Below, in pieces: positions 1 through 8,394 of a DNA stretch of 64,000 bases. The translations under genes and the position numbers were made by a program. The stretch lies in assembly GCA_964247755.1 (NCBI GenBank), contig CAXTVX010000011.1, positions 7,313-71,312 of the forward strand. Reading direction: 5' to 3'. The number at the start of each line of letters is the position of its first letter. Position 1 is the first letter of the stretch. The notes beneath the pieces were generated by a model. It made no database searches and was not told where the DNA came from. It was given only the letters and a program-made list of their open reading frames with translations. Source of the stretch: Lichenicola sp964247755 (lineage in GTDB: Bacteria; Pseudomonadota; Alphaproteobacteria; Acetobacterales; Acetobacteraceae).

Positions 1-428
1 GGTACGTCGGCATGAAGTCGCGCGGCATCTACGAGACGCCGGGCGGGACCATCCTGTTGCAGGCGCACCGGGCGATGGAAAGCATCACGCTGGACCGGGA
101 AGCCGGCCACCTCAAGGACAGCCTGATGCCGCGCTACGCCGAGCTGATCTACAACGGGTTCTGGTTCAGCCCGGAGCGCCGGATGCTGCAGGCGCTGATC
201 GATGCCAGCCAGAACAGCGTCACCGGCCGGGTCAGGCTGAAGCTCTACAAGGGCAACGTGATCGTGGTCGGGCGTGACAGCCCGCACAGCCTGTACGACA
301 CCCGCGTGGTCACCTTCGAGGAGGACGAAGGCGCCTACGACCAGGTCGACGCGCAGGGCTTCATCAAGCTGAACGCCCTGCGGCTGCGCCTCGGTGCCGC
401 GATCGGACGCAAGGGCGGCACGCTTTGA
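1..428 (+). CDS. argG: Argininosuccinate synthase, C-terminal part (cut by window start)
   Basis: This is the last ~141 residues of argininosuccinate synthase, which joins citrulline and aspartate with ATP to make argininosuccinate, the penultimate step of arginine synthesis in the cytoplasm. The frame is open from base 3 and ends at the TGA at 426-428. The visible part has the family's C-terminal segments: KSRGIYETPGG, the LMPRYAELIYNGFWFSPER stretch and TGRVRLKLYKGN. The nucleotide-binding N-terminus lies outside the window. The product is recognised from family knowledge; no truncation other than the window edge is visible. Confidence 0.97.
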   Translation, partial: YVGMKSRGIYETPGGTILLQAHRAMESITLDREAGHLKDSLMPRYAELIYNGFWFSPERRMLQALIDASQNSVTGRVRLKLYKGNVIVVGRDSPHSLYDTRVVTFEEDEGAYDQVDAQGFIKLNALRLRLGAAIGRKGGTL

Positions 429-504
429 GTTCGGCCGGGCTGGACCTCATCACCCGGTCGCCGGCGCGCCCGGCCATGCCCGTCCGCCGCTCCGGCGCAC
501 CGGG

Positions 505-921
505 TCACCCCGCCGGCGTCGGCTCGACCGTTCCGGCCGTGACCGCCAAGCGCGGCGCCGGCACGTGCTCCGCCTGACGCGCGGCGGGCGCCGAACGCCC
601 GTCCGCCTGGCCGTGCACGCAGTGGCGCACCGTCCGGCAGTGGTCGTCCGCGCAGGCAGCCCACTGGGGAAGCGGGTCGGCCAGGAGCGGACGCGCCTCC
701 TGCTGCCTGAGCTGGCGCAGGCTCCTGGTCGGGGCCAGCGGACCGATCCCCGACATCGGCAGGCCGCCAGCCGCCGGCACGGCATCGAGCAGCAACGCCG
801 CCAGCCGCTCGGCGCCGTCCCGCGACGTGGTCCAGCCGCGTGCGGGGCCGGCGGCCGCGTCGAGGAAGCGGGCGATCGTGTCGATCATGATGGCGCGGTC
901 ATCAGCCGCAGGCATGGTCAT
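505..921 (-). CDS. Hypothetical protein, 138 aa
   Basis: I do not recognise this family. The start at 921 (MTMPAADDRA) is chosen because GGAGGAG lies about nine bases upstream; a longer frame to 969 has no such site. The first ~55 residues look helical (IDTIARFLDAAAG, ERLAALLLDAV). The C-terminal half is Arg/Ala/Gln-rich with scattered Cys and His. No signal peptide or membrane segment is seen. It is convergent with argG and lies 64 bp downstream of another small unknown gene on the same strand, so the two may be cotranscribed. In such GC-rich DNA the reading frame itself is only moderately certain. Confidence 0.5.
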   Translation of the reverse strand: MTMPAADDRAIMIDTIARFLDAAAGPARGWTTSRDGAERLAALLLDAVPAAGGLPMSGIGPLAPTRSLRQLRQQEARPLLADPLPQWAACADDHCRTVRHCVHGQADGRSAPAARQAEHVPAPRLAVTAGTVEPTPAG

Positions 922-985
922 CTCCCCAACTCCTCCCGTCCGGCCTCGGCGCCGGAACCATGGCACCATCCGGAATAACGGAGTG

Positions 986-1426
986 TTAACGCTGGTTCAA
1001 GCTGTCCTGCTGCATCCCGTCGCGCAGGATCCGCTTGGCCATGTCCAGTACCCTCGGCATGGTGTCGTTGTAGAACGAGATCAGCCGCATGGTCGGCCTG
1101 ATGCCGCCGTCCGGGGCGCCGTCCACCGCGACCAGGTGGACGGCCCGCAGCGTGTCCAGCGCCTGCGCCACCACCTCCGCGTCCCAGCGCGGCTCCAGGT
1201 CCTTCTGGTATTCGGCCAGGGCGCGGATGTGCCCTTCGGCGAAGAACAGGCAGATCGACCGCATCAGCTCGTCGCGCAACGGGTCGGGCCGGTAGTGGGC
1301 ACCCATCAGCACGGCGAGCGCCTCCTCGCGGCTTTCCATGAACCAGTGCAGCAGGCGAAGCGAGATCGCCGCATCGCGGCTCAGCGAGTTGTCGTTCGCC
1401 GCCTGCAGGTCGTCGTAGGCCACCAT
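986..1426 (-). CDS. Hypothetical protein, 146 aa, helical
   Basis: A 146-residue soluble protein (start MVAYDDLQAAN) without a recognised domain. Its composition is that of a normal globular helical protein: ISLRLLHWFMESREEAL, LMRSICLFFAEGHIRAL, and a C-terminal amphipathic stretch MPRVLDMAKRIL. There is no signal peptide and no membrane span. It precedes the small gene at 505-921 on the same strand and follows the SDR gene, separated by ~90 bp that contain a lower-GC patch (1480-1495) suitable for a promoter. Function is unknown; the coding call rests on composition and length. Confidence 0.7.
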   Translation of the reverse strand: MVAYDDLQAANDNSLSRDAAISLRLLHWFMESREEALAVLMGAHYRPDPLRDELMRSICLFFAEGHIRALAEYQKDLEPRWDAEVVAQALDTLRAVHLVAVDGAPDGGIRPTMRLISFYNDTMPRVLDMAKRILRDGMQQDSLNQR

Positions 1427-1516
1427 GGATCATCTTCGAGTCCCGGGAGGCCCTAGTTCTCGGCGGTCCGTGTTTCGCTACATAGTAAAGTCCCCGTGAC
1501 AGAGACGGAGACCGCC

Positions 1517-2443
1517 TCAGGATACGGTCGGGTAGCGCACGCCGGTCAGCTGCTCCGACACCGTCCAGAGCCGCTGCCAGACCGCCTGGTCGAGGGCGTG
1601 CGGCGAGACCACGGCGGGGGCCGGGTCGCCCTTGATCTCCTTGAACCCGTCCGGGCCCCAGTACTGTCCGCCCTTCACGTCAGGCATGGTGGCGGCATAC
1701 AGGCCGGGCAGCGCCCCCCGGACCGCATCCTGCCCGAACACGCCGATCGCGGCGTTGGCGGCGGCCGCCGCGATCCGCGGCATACCGGTGGCGGCGACGA
1801 AGCCGGTGGTGGCGACGCCCGGATGCGCCGCCACGCTGACCAGACGCGAGCCCTCGGCGCGAGCGCGCCGGTCGAGCTCGAAGGCGAACATGAGGTTGGC
1901 CAGCTTGGACTGGCTGTATGCCTTGCTGCCGTTGTAGCGGCGCTCGCCCTGCAGGTCGTCGAAGTCGATCCGGCCGCGCCGGTGGGCGATGCTGCTGATC
2001 GCCACCACCCGCGGCGCCGGGGCATTCAGCAGGAGCGGCATCAGCAGCCCGGTCAGGGCGAAGTGGCCGAGATGGTTGGTGCCGAACTGCCGCTCGAAGC
2101 CGTCCACGGTGACCGCGCGCGTCCGCTGCAGGCCGAGCCCGGCATTGTTCAGCAGCACGTCGACCTGCGGCACCGAGTCGGCGGTGCGCCGGGCGAACTC
2201 CCGCACGCTGGCGAGATCGGCCGTGTCCAGCAGCGAGACCGTGACCCGCGCTTGGCTGTGCCGTGCCCGGATCCGGGCCGCCACCGCGTCGCCGCGCGCC
2301 TGGGCACGCACCGCCAGCACCACCTGCGCTCCCCGTCCCGCGAGCACGTCGGCCGCTTCCGAGCCGATCCCGCTGCTGCTTCCGGTGATGATGACGACCC
2401 GACCATCCTGGTCGGGCATGTTGGCGGGGGTCCAGCGCGGCAT
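1517..2443 (-). CDS. Short-chain dehydrogenase/reductase (retinol-dehydrogenase-like)
   Basis: NAD(P)-dependent oxidoreductase of the classical SDR superfamily, 308 aa. The nucleotide-binding motif TGSSSGIG is at residues 20-27, NNAG at 99-102, the catalytic serine pair at ~150-151, and the YxxxK pair at Y176/K180 (in GSKAYSQSK). The sequence between the motifs (GFERQFGTNHLGHFALTGLL) is typical of the retinol dehydrogenase/protochlorophyllide-reductase-like group. The substrate cannot be read from the sequence. It lies 68 bp downstream of a flavoprotein gene on the same strand and may share its transcript. Confidence 0.9.
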   Translation of the reverse strand: MPRWTPANMPDQDGRVVIITGSSSGIGSEAADVLAGRGAQVVLAVRAQARGDAVAARIRARHSQARVTVSLLDTADLASVREFARRTADSVPQVDVLLNNAGLGLQRTRAVTVDGFERQFGTNHLGHFALTGLLMPLLLNAPAPRVVAISSIAHRRGRIDFDDLQGERRYNGSKAYSQSKLANLMFAFELDRRARAEGSRLVSVAAHPGVATTGFVAATGMPRIAAAAANAAIGVFGQDAVRGALPGLYAATMPDVKGGQYWGPDGFKEIKGDPAPAVVSPHALDQAVWQRLWTVSEQLTGVRYPTVS

Positions 2444-2511
2444 CGGTTCGAACTCCTGTTGCTCGGGGGCTGCGTCGACCGTTCATCACGGCACGCAGCC
2501 GGCCGGCTTGC

Positions 2512-3417
2512 CTACGCGCGGTCCGGGCGGGGGAACGGCAGGCTGCGGTTGATGTCGGTCGCCGCGATCGCCGCGTGCCCGCTCGCCACGCTCACCTGCG
2601 ACAGCCCGCTGACCACGTCGCCGGCGGCGTAGAGCCCGGGCACGCTCGTCCGCTGGTGCCGGTCCACCAGCAGCGCCCCGTCCTCGTCCGCCTCCGCCCC
2701 GAGATCGAGGGCGAGGCCGGAACGGATACGCGTGCCGAGCGCAGAGTAGATGGTGTCGTAGCGGCGTTCGGTGCCGTCCTGCATGTGCCAGGCGGCGATC
2801 CGGTCGCCTTCCACCGACAGCGCGGTGACCGGCGTCTCGTCAATCGCGATCCCGGCCTCGTGCAGGGTGCGCCGCTCGTCGTCTGGCATCTCCATCGCCC
2901 GGCCCAGGGTCAGCACGGTGAGGTCGGCGGTGTAGCCACGCAGCAGCAGCGCCTCCTTGACCCGGCAGCGCCCGAAGGCGATCAGCGCCACCTTCTGTCC
3001 GATCACCTCGAACGCGTCGCAGATCGGGCAGTAGCGGACCAGCCCGCGACGCACCGCGTCGCGCACCCCCGGCAGCTCCGGCTCGACGTCGAGCCCGCCG
3101 GTCGCCAGCAGCACGCGCGGCACGCGTACGGCATCGCCCGCCACCGTCGCCTCGAACCCACCCTCCGGCAGCGCGACAAGGCCGGACACCTCGCCTGGCC
3201 GCATGAGGGCGCCATATTGGCCCGCCTGCACCCGCAGGCGGCCGAGCAGGCCGTCTCCGGACAGGCCCTCGGGGAAACCCACCAGGTTGTGCGAGACCGG
3301 AATCCAGGATGCCCGGCTCACCCCGCCGTCGACCACCGTCACCTGACGGCGGAACCGCGCCAGGTAAACCGCCGCGGTCAACCCGGCCGGACCGGCTCCG
3401 ATCACGAGACAGTCCAT
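2512..3417 (-). CDS. Thioredoxin-reductase-like NAD(P)/FAD-dependent oxidoreductase
   Basis: A 301-aa two-dinucleotide-fold flavoprotein. The FAD motif GAGPAG is at residues 7-12 directly after the start MDCLVIGAG, which favours 3417 over an upstream start at 3477. CPIC at 130-133 occupies the position of the redox CxxC of thioredoxin reductase (usually CATC or CPYC). The C-terminal FAD segment GLYAAGDV is present. The family includes TrxB, ferredoxin-NADP reductases of the TrxR type and uncharacterised bacillithiol/thiol oxidoreductases. No thioredoxin gene is adjacent, so the partner is unknown. It precedes the SDR gene on the same strand. Confidence 0.88.
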   Translation of the reverse strand: MDCLVIGAGPAGLTAAVYLARFRRQVTVVDGGVSRASWIPVSHNLVGFPEGLSGDGLLGRLRVQAGQYGALMRPGEVSGLVALPEGGFEATVAGDAVRVPRVLLATGGLDVEPELPGVRDAVRRGLVRYCPICDAFEVIGQKVALIAFGRCRVKEALLLRGYTADLTVLTLGRAMEMPDDERRTLHEAGIAIDETPVTALSVEGDRIAAWHMQDGTERRYDTIYSALGTRIRSGLALDLGAEADEDGALLVDRHQRTSVPGLYAAGDVVSGLSQVSVASGHAAIAATDINRSLPFPRPDRA

Positions 3418-3495
3418 CGGGGCTCCTGGTGCTGCGCCGGACCGGCAGGATAGACCGATCGCCGCATGCCCCGCCATCCGGTGGTACGGCGATCC

Positions 3496-3711
3496 TCAGC
3501 CCTGCGTCGCCATCCGGGCAAAGCGGGGCACCGCCGCCCCGTCCACCAGTACGGTCTCGTTCCACATCGCCAGCGGCCGCACCCAGGTGCTGCCGTCCTT
3601 GTCGGCGCGGTAGACCACCAGCCATTCCTCGGTCTCGCTGTGCCGGCCGGTGGCCAGCACCATGTACAGCCCGCCCTTGTAGTGGCGGTAGGCGCCTGGT
3701 GTCGGCTCCAT
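3496..3711 (-). CDS. DUF1653 domain protein
   Basis: A 71-residue protein that is essentially one DUF1653 domain: PGAYRHYKGGLYMVL, then SETEEWLVVYRADKDG, then a WVRPLAMWNETV segment. This small domain is widespread in bacteria and has no established biochemical function. The length matches the usual single-domain form. It ends 78 bp before the flavoprotein start on the same strand and is transcribed away from the secreted protein gene at 3826. Confidence 0.88.
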   Translation of the reverse strand: MEPTPGAYRHYKGGLYMVLATGRHSETEEWLVVYRADKDGSTWVRPLAMWNETVLVDGAAVPRFARMATQG

Positions 3712-3825
3712 GGCGGTTCCTCCTCGTTCGGCGGGGCAGGAGCCCCTCGCCGCTCCGGTTCGTCCCGCCTATGATGCGGTCCCCAGTCCAGGATTGCTGG
3801 CCCTACCGCCGCTGGAAACCCCCAC

Positions 3826-4377
3826 ATGACCCGCCGCCTGATCGGTCTCGTCCTGTCGCTCTGCCTGCTGCCGCTGTTGCCGGCGACGGCCCAGACCCGG
3901 CACCGCCACCACCATCCCGCCCCCGTCGCGTCGAGCCCGGTGATCCTGACCCAGCAGCCGGGCACCCCACTCGACACAGCGGCGCGGCAGCTCAACGCCG
4001 AGGATATCGCCGGCGCCGGGAAGCGGCACGAGACCCCAATCGTGCTGATCGGCTCGGCGCCGCTGTCCACCGACCACGGCGACACCGCCCTGTTCGTGCA
4101 GACGCAATCCGCCAGCCTGTGCGGTTCGGCCGGCTGCTCGACCTCGGTCTACCTCCGCCACGACGGACGCTGGATCAAAGTGCTCGACTCCGTCAGCGGC
4201 CCGATCAAGGTGCTGGCGACCAGCTCGGGCGGCATGCACGACCTGGTGGTGGGCGACAAGGATCGCTGGACCTGGTCCGGCTCGGCCTACCACGACACCC
4301 TGCCGGCGGTGCCGATCGGCAACCTCAGGCGCTCGGTCGAGCGGCACCAAGAGCAGGCGCACCGGGACGGCGGCTAG
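3826..4377 (+). CDS. Exported hypothetical protein, 183 aa
   Basis: The N-terminus MTRRLIGLVLSLCLLPLLPATAQ is a standard Sec signal peptide with likely cleavage after ATA or AQ. A His-rich patch (RHRHHHP) follows at once, which might bind metal or simply be a linker. The mature part has a Cys pair in LCGSAGCSTSVYLRHDGRW that could form a disulfide in the periplasm. A later segment, VLATSSGGMHDLVVGDKDRWTW, resembles the beta-strand repeats of small periplasmic proteins, but I cannot name a family. It is monocistronic, ending seven bases before the tRNA-Gly gene on the opposite strand. Confidence 0.8.
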   Translation: MTRRLIGLVLSLCLLPLLPATAQTRHRHHHPAPVASSPVILTQQPGTPLDTAARQLNAEDIAGAGKRHETPIVLIGSAPLSTDHGDTALFVQTQSASLCGSAGCSTSVYLRHDGRWIKVLDSVSGPIKVLATSSGGMHDLVVGDKDRWTWSGSAYHDTLPAVPIGNLRRSVERHQEQAHRDGG

Positions 4378-4384
4378 CCGAAGA

Positions 4385-4458
4385 TGGAGCGGGTGAAGGG
4401 AATCGAACCCTCGTATGAAGCTTGGGAAGCTTCCGTTCTACCATTGAACTACACCCGC
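4385..4458 (-). tRNA. tRNA-Gly (anticodon CCC)
   Basis: The minus strand folds as a complete cloverleaf. The acceptor stem GCGGGTG pairs with CACCCGC. The D-arm region TAGTTCAATGGTAGAAC, an anticodon stem GAAGC/GCTTC around loop TTCCCAA (anticodon CCC), and the T-arm GAGGGTTCGATTCCCTTC follow. The 3' CCA is encoded (4385-4387). The gene is 74 nt including CCA. It reads GGG codons, which fits a GC-rich genome. No integrase or attachment-site duplication is seen next to it. Confidence 0.97.
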
Positions 4459-4560
4459 CCTGTGCCGGTCGCCGGAAGTTATACGGCCGCCCCGATCCCG
4501 CGGCAACGCCCCCGCGCAGTTGACGGCCCCCGGAGGCGGCTCCTAGAACCGTTCCCGTCA

Positions 4561-4620
4561 CGACCCTCGCGACGTGTCCGGCCGGCTCGGGGCGAGGTGA
4601 AACAGGCGCGCTGAAGCGGC
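4561..4620 (+). promoter_or_regulatory. Candidate SAM-II-like riboswitch upstream of metZ
   Basis: About 95 bp before metZ, CCTCGC (4565-4570) can pair with GCGAGG (4592-4597) around a ~21-nt loop containing CCGGCCGGCT. The downstream strand then reads TGAAAC...GCTGAAG. This layout resembles alphaproteobacterial SAM-II leaders, where P1 is followed by GTTAAAC and GCTAAAG and the loop contains CCGGTCGGCT. Against it: the conserved GCTAAAG is GCTGAAG here, the pseudoknot helix P2 is not clearly complementary, and the element is farther from the start codon than usual. The gene context (methionine synthesis) supports it. This is a suggestion only. Confidence 0.35.
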
Positions 4621-4713
4621 CTCGGCGGCAGGCGTCCGGGCGCAGGATTCGGGGAGCCGGCCGCCTTGGCATCCACGTCCGGGCATCGCCTCCGACCGAT
4701 CGGGGAAGCCGAG

Positions 4714-5928
4714 ATGAACGACCAGCACGCCTTCCATCCTACCACCCTGCTGCTGCACGCAGGGACCGCGCGCACGCCGCACGGCGAGACCAGCGAGGCG
4801 ATGTTCCTCACGTCCGGCTTCGTCTACGACGACGCCGAGCAGGCCGAGGCCACATTCCTGGGCCAGGCGACGCACTACCAGTACAGCCGCTTCGGCAACC
4901 CCACCGTCGCCGCGTTCGAACACAGGCTCGCGGCGCTGGAAGGCGCCGAAGCCTGCCGCGCCACCGCCACCGGCATGGCCGCGGTGAGCTCCGCGCTGCT
5001 CAGCCACCTCAAGCACGGCGACCGCATCGTCGCAGCCCGCGCGCTGTTCGGCTCCTGCCACTGGATCGTGTCGCAGCTGCTGCCGCGCTACGGCATCGAG
5101 AGCGTGTTCGTCGACGGCGGCGACCTCGACGCCTGGGCCGAGGCGCTGTCGGTGCCCACCGCCTGCGTGCTGCTGGAAACGCCCTCCAACCCGATGCTGG
5201 ACATCGTCGACCTCCGGGCGGTGTGCGAGATGGCGCACCGCGCCGGCGCGGTGGTGGTGGTGGACAACGTGTTCGCCACCCCGCTACAGCAGCAGCCGCT
5301 GCGGTTCGGCGCCGACGTGGTGGTGTATTCCTGCACCAAGCACATCGACGGCCAGGGCCGGGTGCTGGGCGGCGCGGTGCTCGGCACCAGGACCTGGATC
5401 GAGGAAACGCTGCAGCCGTTCCTGCGCAACACCGGGCCGGCGATGTCGCCATTCAACGCCTGGGTGCTGTCCAAGGGGCTGGAAACGCTGTCGCTCCGGG
5501 TGGACGCGATGACGCGCAACGCCGCAGCGGTCGCGGACGCGCTGGCCGAAGCCCCCGGCATCGCCCGGGTCTGGTATCCGGCGCGCGCGGACCATCCGCA
5601 GCACGGGCTTGCGATGCGGCAGATGAGCGCCGGCGGCACGCTGGTCACCTTCGCCGTCGAGGGCGGCAAGCCAGAAGCGTTCCGCATGATGAACGCGCTG
5701 CGCCTGATCGCCATCTCCAACAACCTGGGCGACAGCCGCTCGCTCGTGACCCACCCGGCCACCACCACCCACATGAAGATCGGGCCGGCGGAGCGCGCTG
5801 CACTCGGCATCGGCGACGGCGTGATCCGGCTGTCGGTCGGGCTCGAGGACGTGCGCGACCTCCTGGACGACCTCCGGCGCGGCCTCCATGCGCTGGCGGA
5901 GCCGAGCCGGCGTCAGGCTGCAGAGTGA
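4714..5928 (+). CDS. metZ: O-succinylhomoserine sulfhydrylase
   Basis: A 404-aa PLP-dependent Cys/Met metabolism enzyme that makes homocysteine from O-succinylhomoserine and sulfide in methionine synthesis. Family signs are LLHAGTARTPHGETSEAMFLTSGFVYD at the N-terminus, the YSRFGNPTV substrate/PLP segment, the Asp of VVVDNVFATPL and the Schiff-base Lys209 in SCTKHIDGQGR. HIDGQGR is characteristic of MetZ rather than cystathionine gamma-synthase (usually KYLNGHSD). The start at 4714 (MNDQHAF) is preferred to 4666 because the extra residues are not family-like. A closely related MetB-type activity cannot be fully excluded. Confidence 0.92.
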   Translation: MNDQHAFHPTTLLLHAGTARTPHGETSEAMFLTSGFVYDDAEQAEATFLGQATHYQYSRFGNPTVAAFEHRLAALEGAEACRATATGMAAVSSALLSHLKHGDRIVAARALFGSCHWIVSQLLPRYGIESVFVDGGDLDAWAEALSVPTACVLLETPSNPMLDIVDLRAVCEMAHRAGAVVVVDNVFATPLQQQPLRFGADVVVYSCTKHIDGQGRVLGGAVLGTRTWIEETLQPFLRNTGPAMSPFNAWVLSKGLETLSLRVDAMTRNAAAVADALAEAPGIARVWYPARADHPQHGLAMRQMSAGGTLVTFAVEGGKPEAFRMMNALRLIAISNNLGDSRSLVTHPATTTHMKIGPAERAALGIGDGVIRLSVGLEDVRDLLDDLRRGLHALAEPSRRQAAE

Positions 5929-5944
5929 GCACCGGAGCCGCGCC

Positions 5945-6418
5945 ATGAAGGACAAGGGACCCATGACGGCCAGCCTTGTGCCGGAGACCGATCCGCAGCC
6001 GGAGGCCGAGGACGGGGTACCCTGCTTCAGCGCCGTCACCCGCTTCATACGCGTCAGCGTGCGCTCGGTGTTCCTGGACGACCAGTCGCAGCCGGACGAG
6101 CGGCACTACCTGTGGGCCTACCGGGTGCGGATCGAGAACCACGGCACCGACACGGTGCGCCTGCTCGGGCGCTCCTGGCTGATCACCGACGCCACCGGCC
6201 ATGTCGAGCGGGTGCAGGGCGAGGGCGTGGTCGGCGAGCAGCCTGAGCTCAAGCCGGACGAGGCGTTCGAGTACACCTCCGGCACCCCGCTGGCGACGCC
6301 GACCGGCTTCATGTCCGGCCACTACCACATGGTCGCCACCGGCTCCGGCGAACGGTTCGACGTGGCGATCCCGGCGTTCAGCCTGGACAGCCCGCACCAG
6401 CCCGGCATCGTCCACTAG
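5945..6418 (+). CDS. apaG: ApaG protein
   Basis: A 157-aa protein with the ApaG/F-box-like beta-sandwich domain: VRSVFLDDQSQPDERHYLWAYRVRIEN, then LLGRSWLITDATGHVERVQGEGVVGEQP and the C-terminal TSGTPLATPTGFMSGHYHMV. ApaG is a small cytoplasmic protein linked genetically to Co2+ resistance and Mg2+ efflux in enterobacteria; its biochemical role is not settled. The start at 5945 has GGAG about eight bases upstream; a second ATG lies at 5963. It sits 16 bp after metZ and 13 bp before folE, so the three probably form one transcript. Confidence 0.95.
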   Translation: MKDKGPMTASLVPETDPQPEAEDGVPCFSAVTRFIRVSVRSVFLDDQSQPDERHYLWAYRVRIENHGTDTVRLLGRSWLITDATGHVERVQGEGVVGEQPELKPDEAFEYTSGTPLATPTGFMSGHYHMVATGSGERFDVAIPAFSLDSPHQPGIVH

Positions 6419-6431
6419 GCACGCCGGCCCG

Positions 6432-7061
6432 ATGGACAGCATGGACCCCGATCCCGACGCGCGCGCCGCGCGCCGTCCCAGCCGCGAGGAGGCGGAGGAG
6501 GCGGTGCGCACCCTGCTGCGCTGGGCCGGCGAGGACCCGTCGCGCGAAGGGCTGCACGACACCCCGCCCCGCGTGGTGCGCTCGTACGAGGAGTTCTTCC
6601 GGGGCTACGCCAACGACCCGGCGGCGCTGCTGAGCCGCACCTTCGCCGAGGTCGAGGACTACGACGAGATCGTGCTGCTGCGCGACATCCGCTTCGAAAG
6701 CCATTGCGAGCACCACATGGTGCCGATCATCGGCCGGGCGCACGTCGCCTACCTGCCGCGCCGGCGCGTGGTGGGGATCAGCAAGCTGGCACGGGTGGTC
6801 GACGTGTATGCGCGCCGGCTGCAGATCCAGGAGCGCATGACCGCGCAGATCGCCAACACCATCAACGACGTGCTGCAGCCGCACGGGGTCGCCGTGATCC
6901 TGGAAGCCGGGCACCAGTGCATGACCACGCGCGGCGTGCATCGTCCTGGCGTGTCGATGGTCACCAGCCGCATGCTGGGCGCGTTCCGCGACAACCCGGC
7001 TACCCGACAGGAGCTGATGGCGATGCTGAGCCGGCCATCGGCGGCGACGCCATTCGAGTAA
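6432..7061 (+). CDS. folE: GTP cyclohydrolase I
   Basis: A 209-aa enzyme of the type IA family, converting GTP to 7,8-dihydroneopterin triphosphate. This is the first step of tetrahydrofolate synthesis and also feeds queuosine precursor synthesis (queECDF is at 49-51 kb). Motifs: EGLHDTPPRVVRSYEEFF, the zinc/active-site segment FESHCEHHMVPIIG, RRRVVGISKLARVVDVYARRLQIQERMT and the C-terminal CMTTRGVHRPGVSMVTS. Zinc ligands of the CEHH and CMT Cys are kept. The start at 6432 follows apaG closely. Confidence 0.96.
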   Translation: MDSMDPDPDARAARRPSREEAEEAVRTLLRWAGEDPSREGLHDTPPRVVRSYEEFFRGYANDPAALLSRTFAEVEDYDEIVLLRDIRFESHCEHHMVPIIGRAHVAYLPRRRVVGISKLARVVDVYARRLQIQERMTAQIANTINDVLQPHGVAVILEAGHQCMTTRGVHRPGVSMVTSRMLGAFRDNPATRQELMAMLSRPSAATPFE

Positions 7062-7389
7062 CAGCTCGTTCATGCCCAAGCCTTCCAGGTCAGGACACAA
7101 GCGCAACGAGCCGCGTCGAATTACATCCGAGGCAACGCCCGTACTGGCAGGCATGACACCGTCGGTCGAACCGATACCGGCCAGTTAGCTAGCCGGCTTC
7201 GGAGTTGGTTGTGGATCACGTGGAAGCGCCCGACGGTTGCATCCTGAGCGCCCCGCAGCGGCCACGATGCCAACCCCGCGCTGTGACCTTTGGCCGCAGC
7301 GCAATGGACAGAACGCCGCAGCGAACGCAGTTCATCCCTGACAGCCACGCGCCCAACTCAGCCAGGAACGCTCCGTCGGCCGCAGACCC
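7062..7389. other. Intergenic region, no gene seen
   Basis: About 330 bp between the convergent folE and ABC permease genes. No reading frame with protein-like composition is visible on either strand. A short inverted repeat, CCGGC at ~7177 with GCCGG at ~7191, could be part of a terminator hairpin after folE, but there is no T-run. GC content is slightly lower than in the neighbouring genes. Confidence 0.5.
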
Positions 7390-8394
7390 CTACCGCTGGC
7401 CGCGCCGCCTGAGCTGGTCGAAATACACGATCGCGATGATCAGCAGGCCGGTGATGATGCCCTGCCAGAACGGGTTCACGTTCAGCAGGTTGGCGCCGTT
7501 GTTGATGGTGGTGAGCAGCATGGCGCCGAGCAGCGGACCGATGATGCTGCCGACCGCGCCGAACAGCGAGGTGCCGCCGATCACCGACGAGGCGACGCTC
7601 TGCAGCTCCCAACCTTCCCCCGTGGTGGCCACGCCGATGCCGATCCGCGACGCGGTCAGGATGCCCACCACCGCGGCGAGCAGCGCCGACAGCACGTAGG
7701 CCAGCGTCATGGTGCGGCTGACCTTCACCCCGGACAGCCGCGCCGCCTCCGGATTGCTGCCCACCGCATACAAGTAGCGGCCCCAGCGGCTGTGATGCAG
7801 CAGCACGTAGCCCGGGATCGCCACCGCCAGCACGGCGAGGAACAGGTTGGGGACGCCGAGCACGCCATGCCGCGAGAACGCGCCGAAGGATCGCGGCAGC
7901 CCGCCGATGGTCTGGCCGTTGGTGATCAGCAGGCCGGCGCCGCGCAGCGCCGTCATCGCCGCCAGAGTCATGATGAACGGCGGCAGGCGCAGGCGGACGA
8001 TCCCGAACGCGTTCACCAGCCCCACCAGCACCCCCACCAGCAGCGTGGCGACCACGGCCACCGGGATCGGCCAGCCGGCGGCGAGCATCAGCGCCACCAC
8101 GGTGCTGGTCAGCCCGACCGTGGCACCCACCGACAGGTCGATCCCGGCGGTGATGATCACGAAGGTCTGGCCGATGGCGATGATCGACCAGAGCGAGGCC
8201 TGGCGCAGCAGGTTGGTGAAGTTGCCGAGCGTGGCGAAGCTGTCCGTGCTCAGCGTCAGCAGCAGCCAGAGCAGCAGCAGCAGGCCGAGCAGGGTCAGGT
8301 TGAGCAGGAAGCCGAACTGCAGCCGGCGGCCGGCGGGGGGCCGGCCGGTCGCCGCCGGTGCCGGCACGGTGGCGGACTGGATCCCTTCAGACAC
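7390..8394 (-). CDS. CUT2-family sugar ABC transporter permease (RbsC-like)
   Basis: Inner-membrane permease, 334 aa, of the branched-chain/ribose family (BPD_transp_2). After a short cytoplasmic N-terminus there is a first membrane span at ~30-48 (LLNLTLLGLLLLLWLLL) and about eight to ten spans overall. Family segments seen are QTFVIITAGIDLSVGATVGL, the GxxPPFIxTLAxMTALRGAGLLITNGQ region (here LRLPPFIMTLAAMTALRG) and the VGSNPEAARLSGVKV cytoplasmic loop. It is the last gene of a three-gene unit, and its start overlaps the ATPase gene by 8 bp. Specificity for ribose versus another sugar or polyol is not determinable. Confidence 0.93.
   Translation of the reverse strand: MSEGIQSATVPAPAATGRPPAGRRLQFGFLLNLTLLGLLLLLWLLLTLSTDSFATLGNFTNLLRQASLWSIIAIGQTFVIITAGIDLSVGATVGLTSTVVALMLAAGWPIPVAVVATLLVGVLVGLVNAFGIVRLRLPPFIMTLAAMTALRGAGLLITNGQTIGGLPRSFGAFSRHGVLGVPNLFLAVLAVAIPGYVLLHHSRWGRYLYAVGSNPEAARLSGVKVSRTMTLAYVLSALLAAVVGILTASRIGIGVATTGEGWELQSVASSVIGGTSLFGAVGSIIGPLLGAMLLTTINNGANLLNVNPFWQGIITGLLIIAIVYFDQLRRRGQR

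Noticed and set aside
4385..4458. tRNA-Gly as an attachment site for an island
   Set aside because: No duplicated 3' end of the tRNA and no integrase gene is seen on either side.
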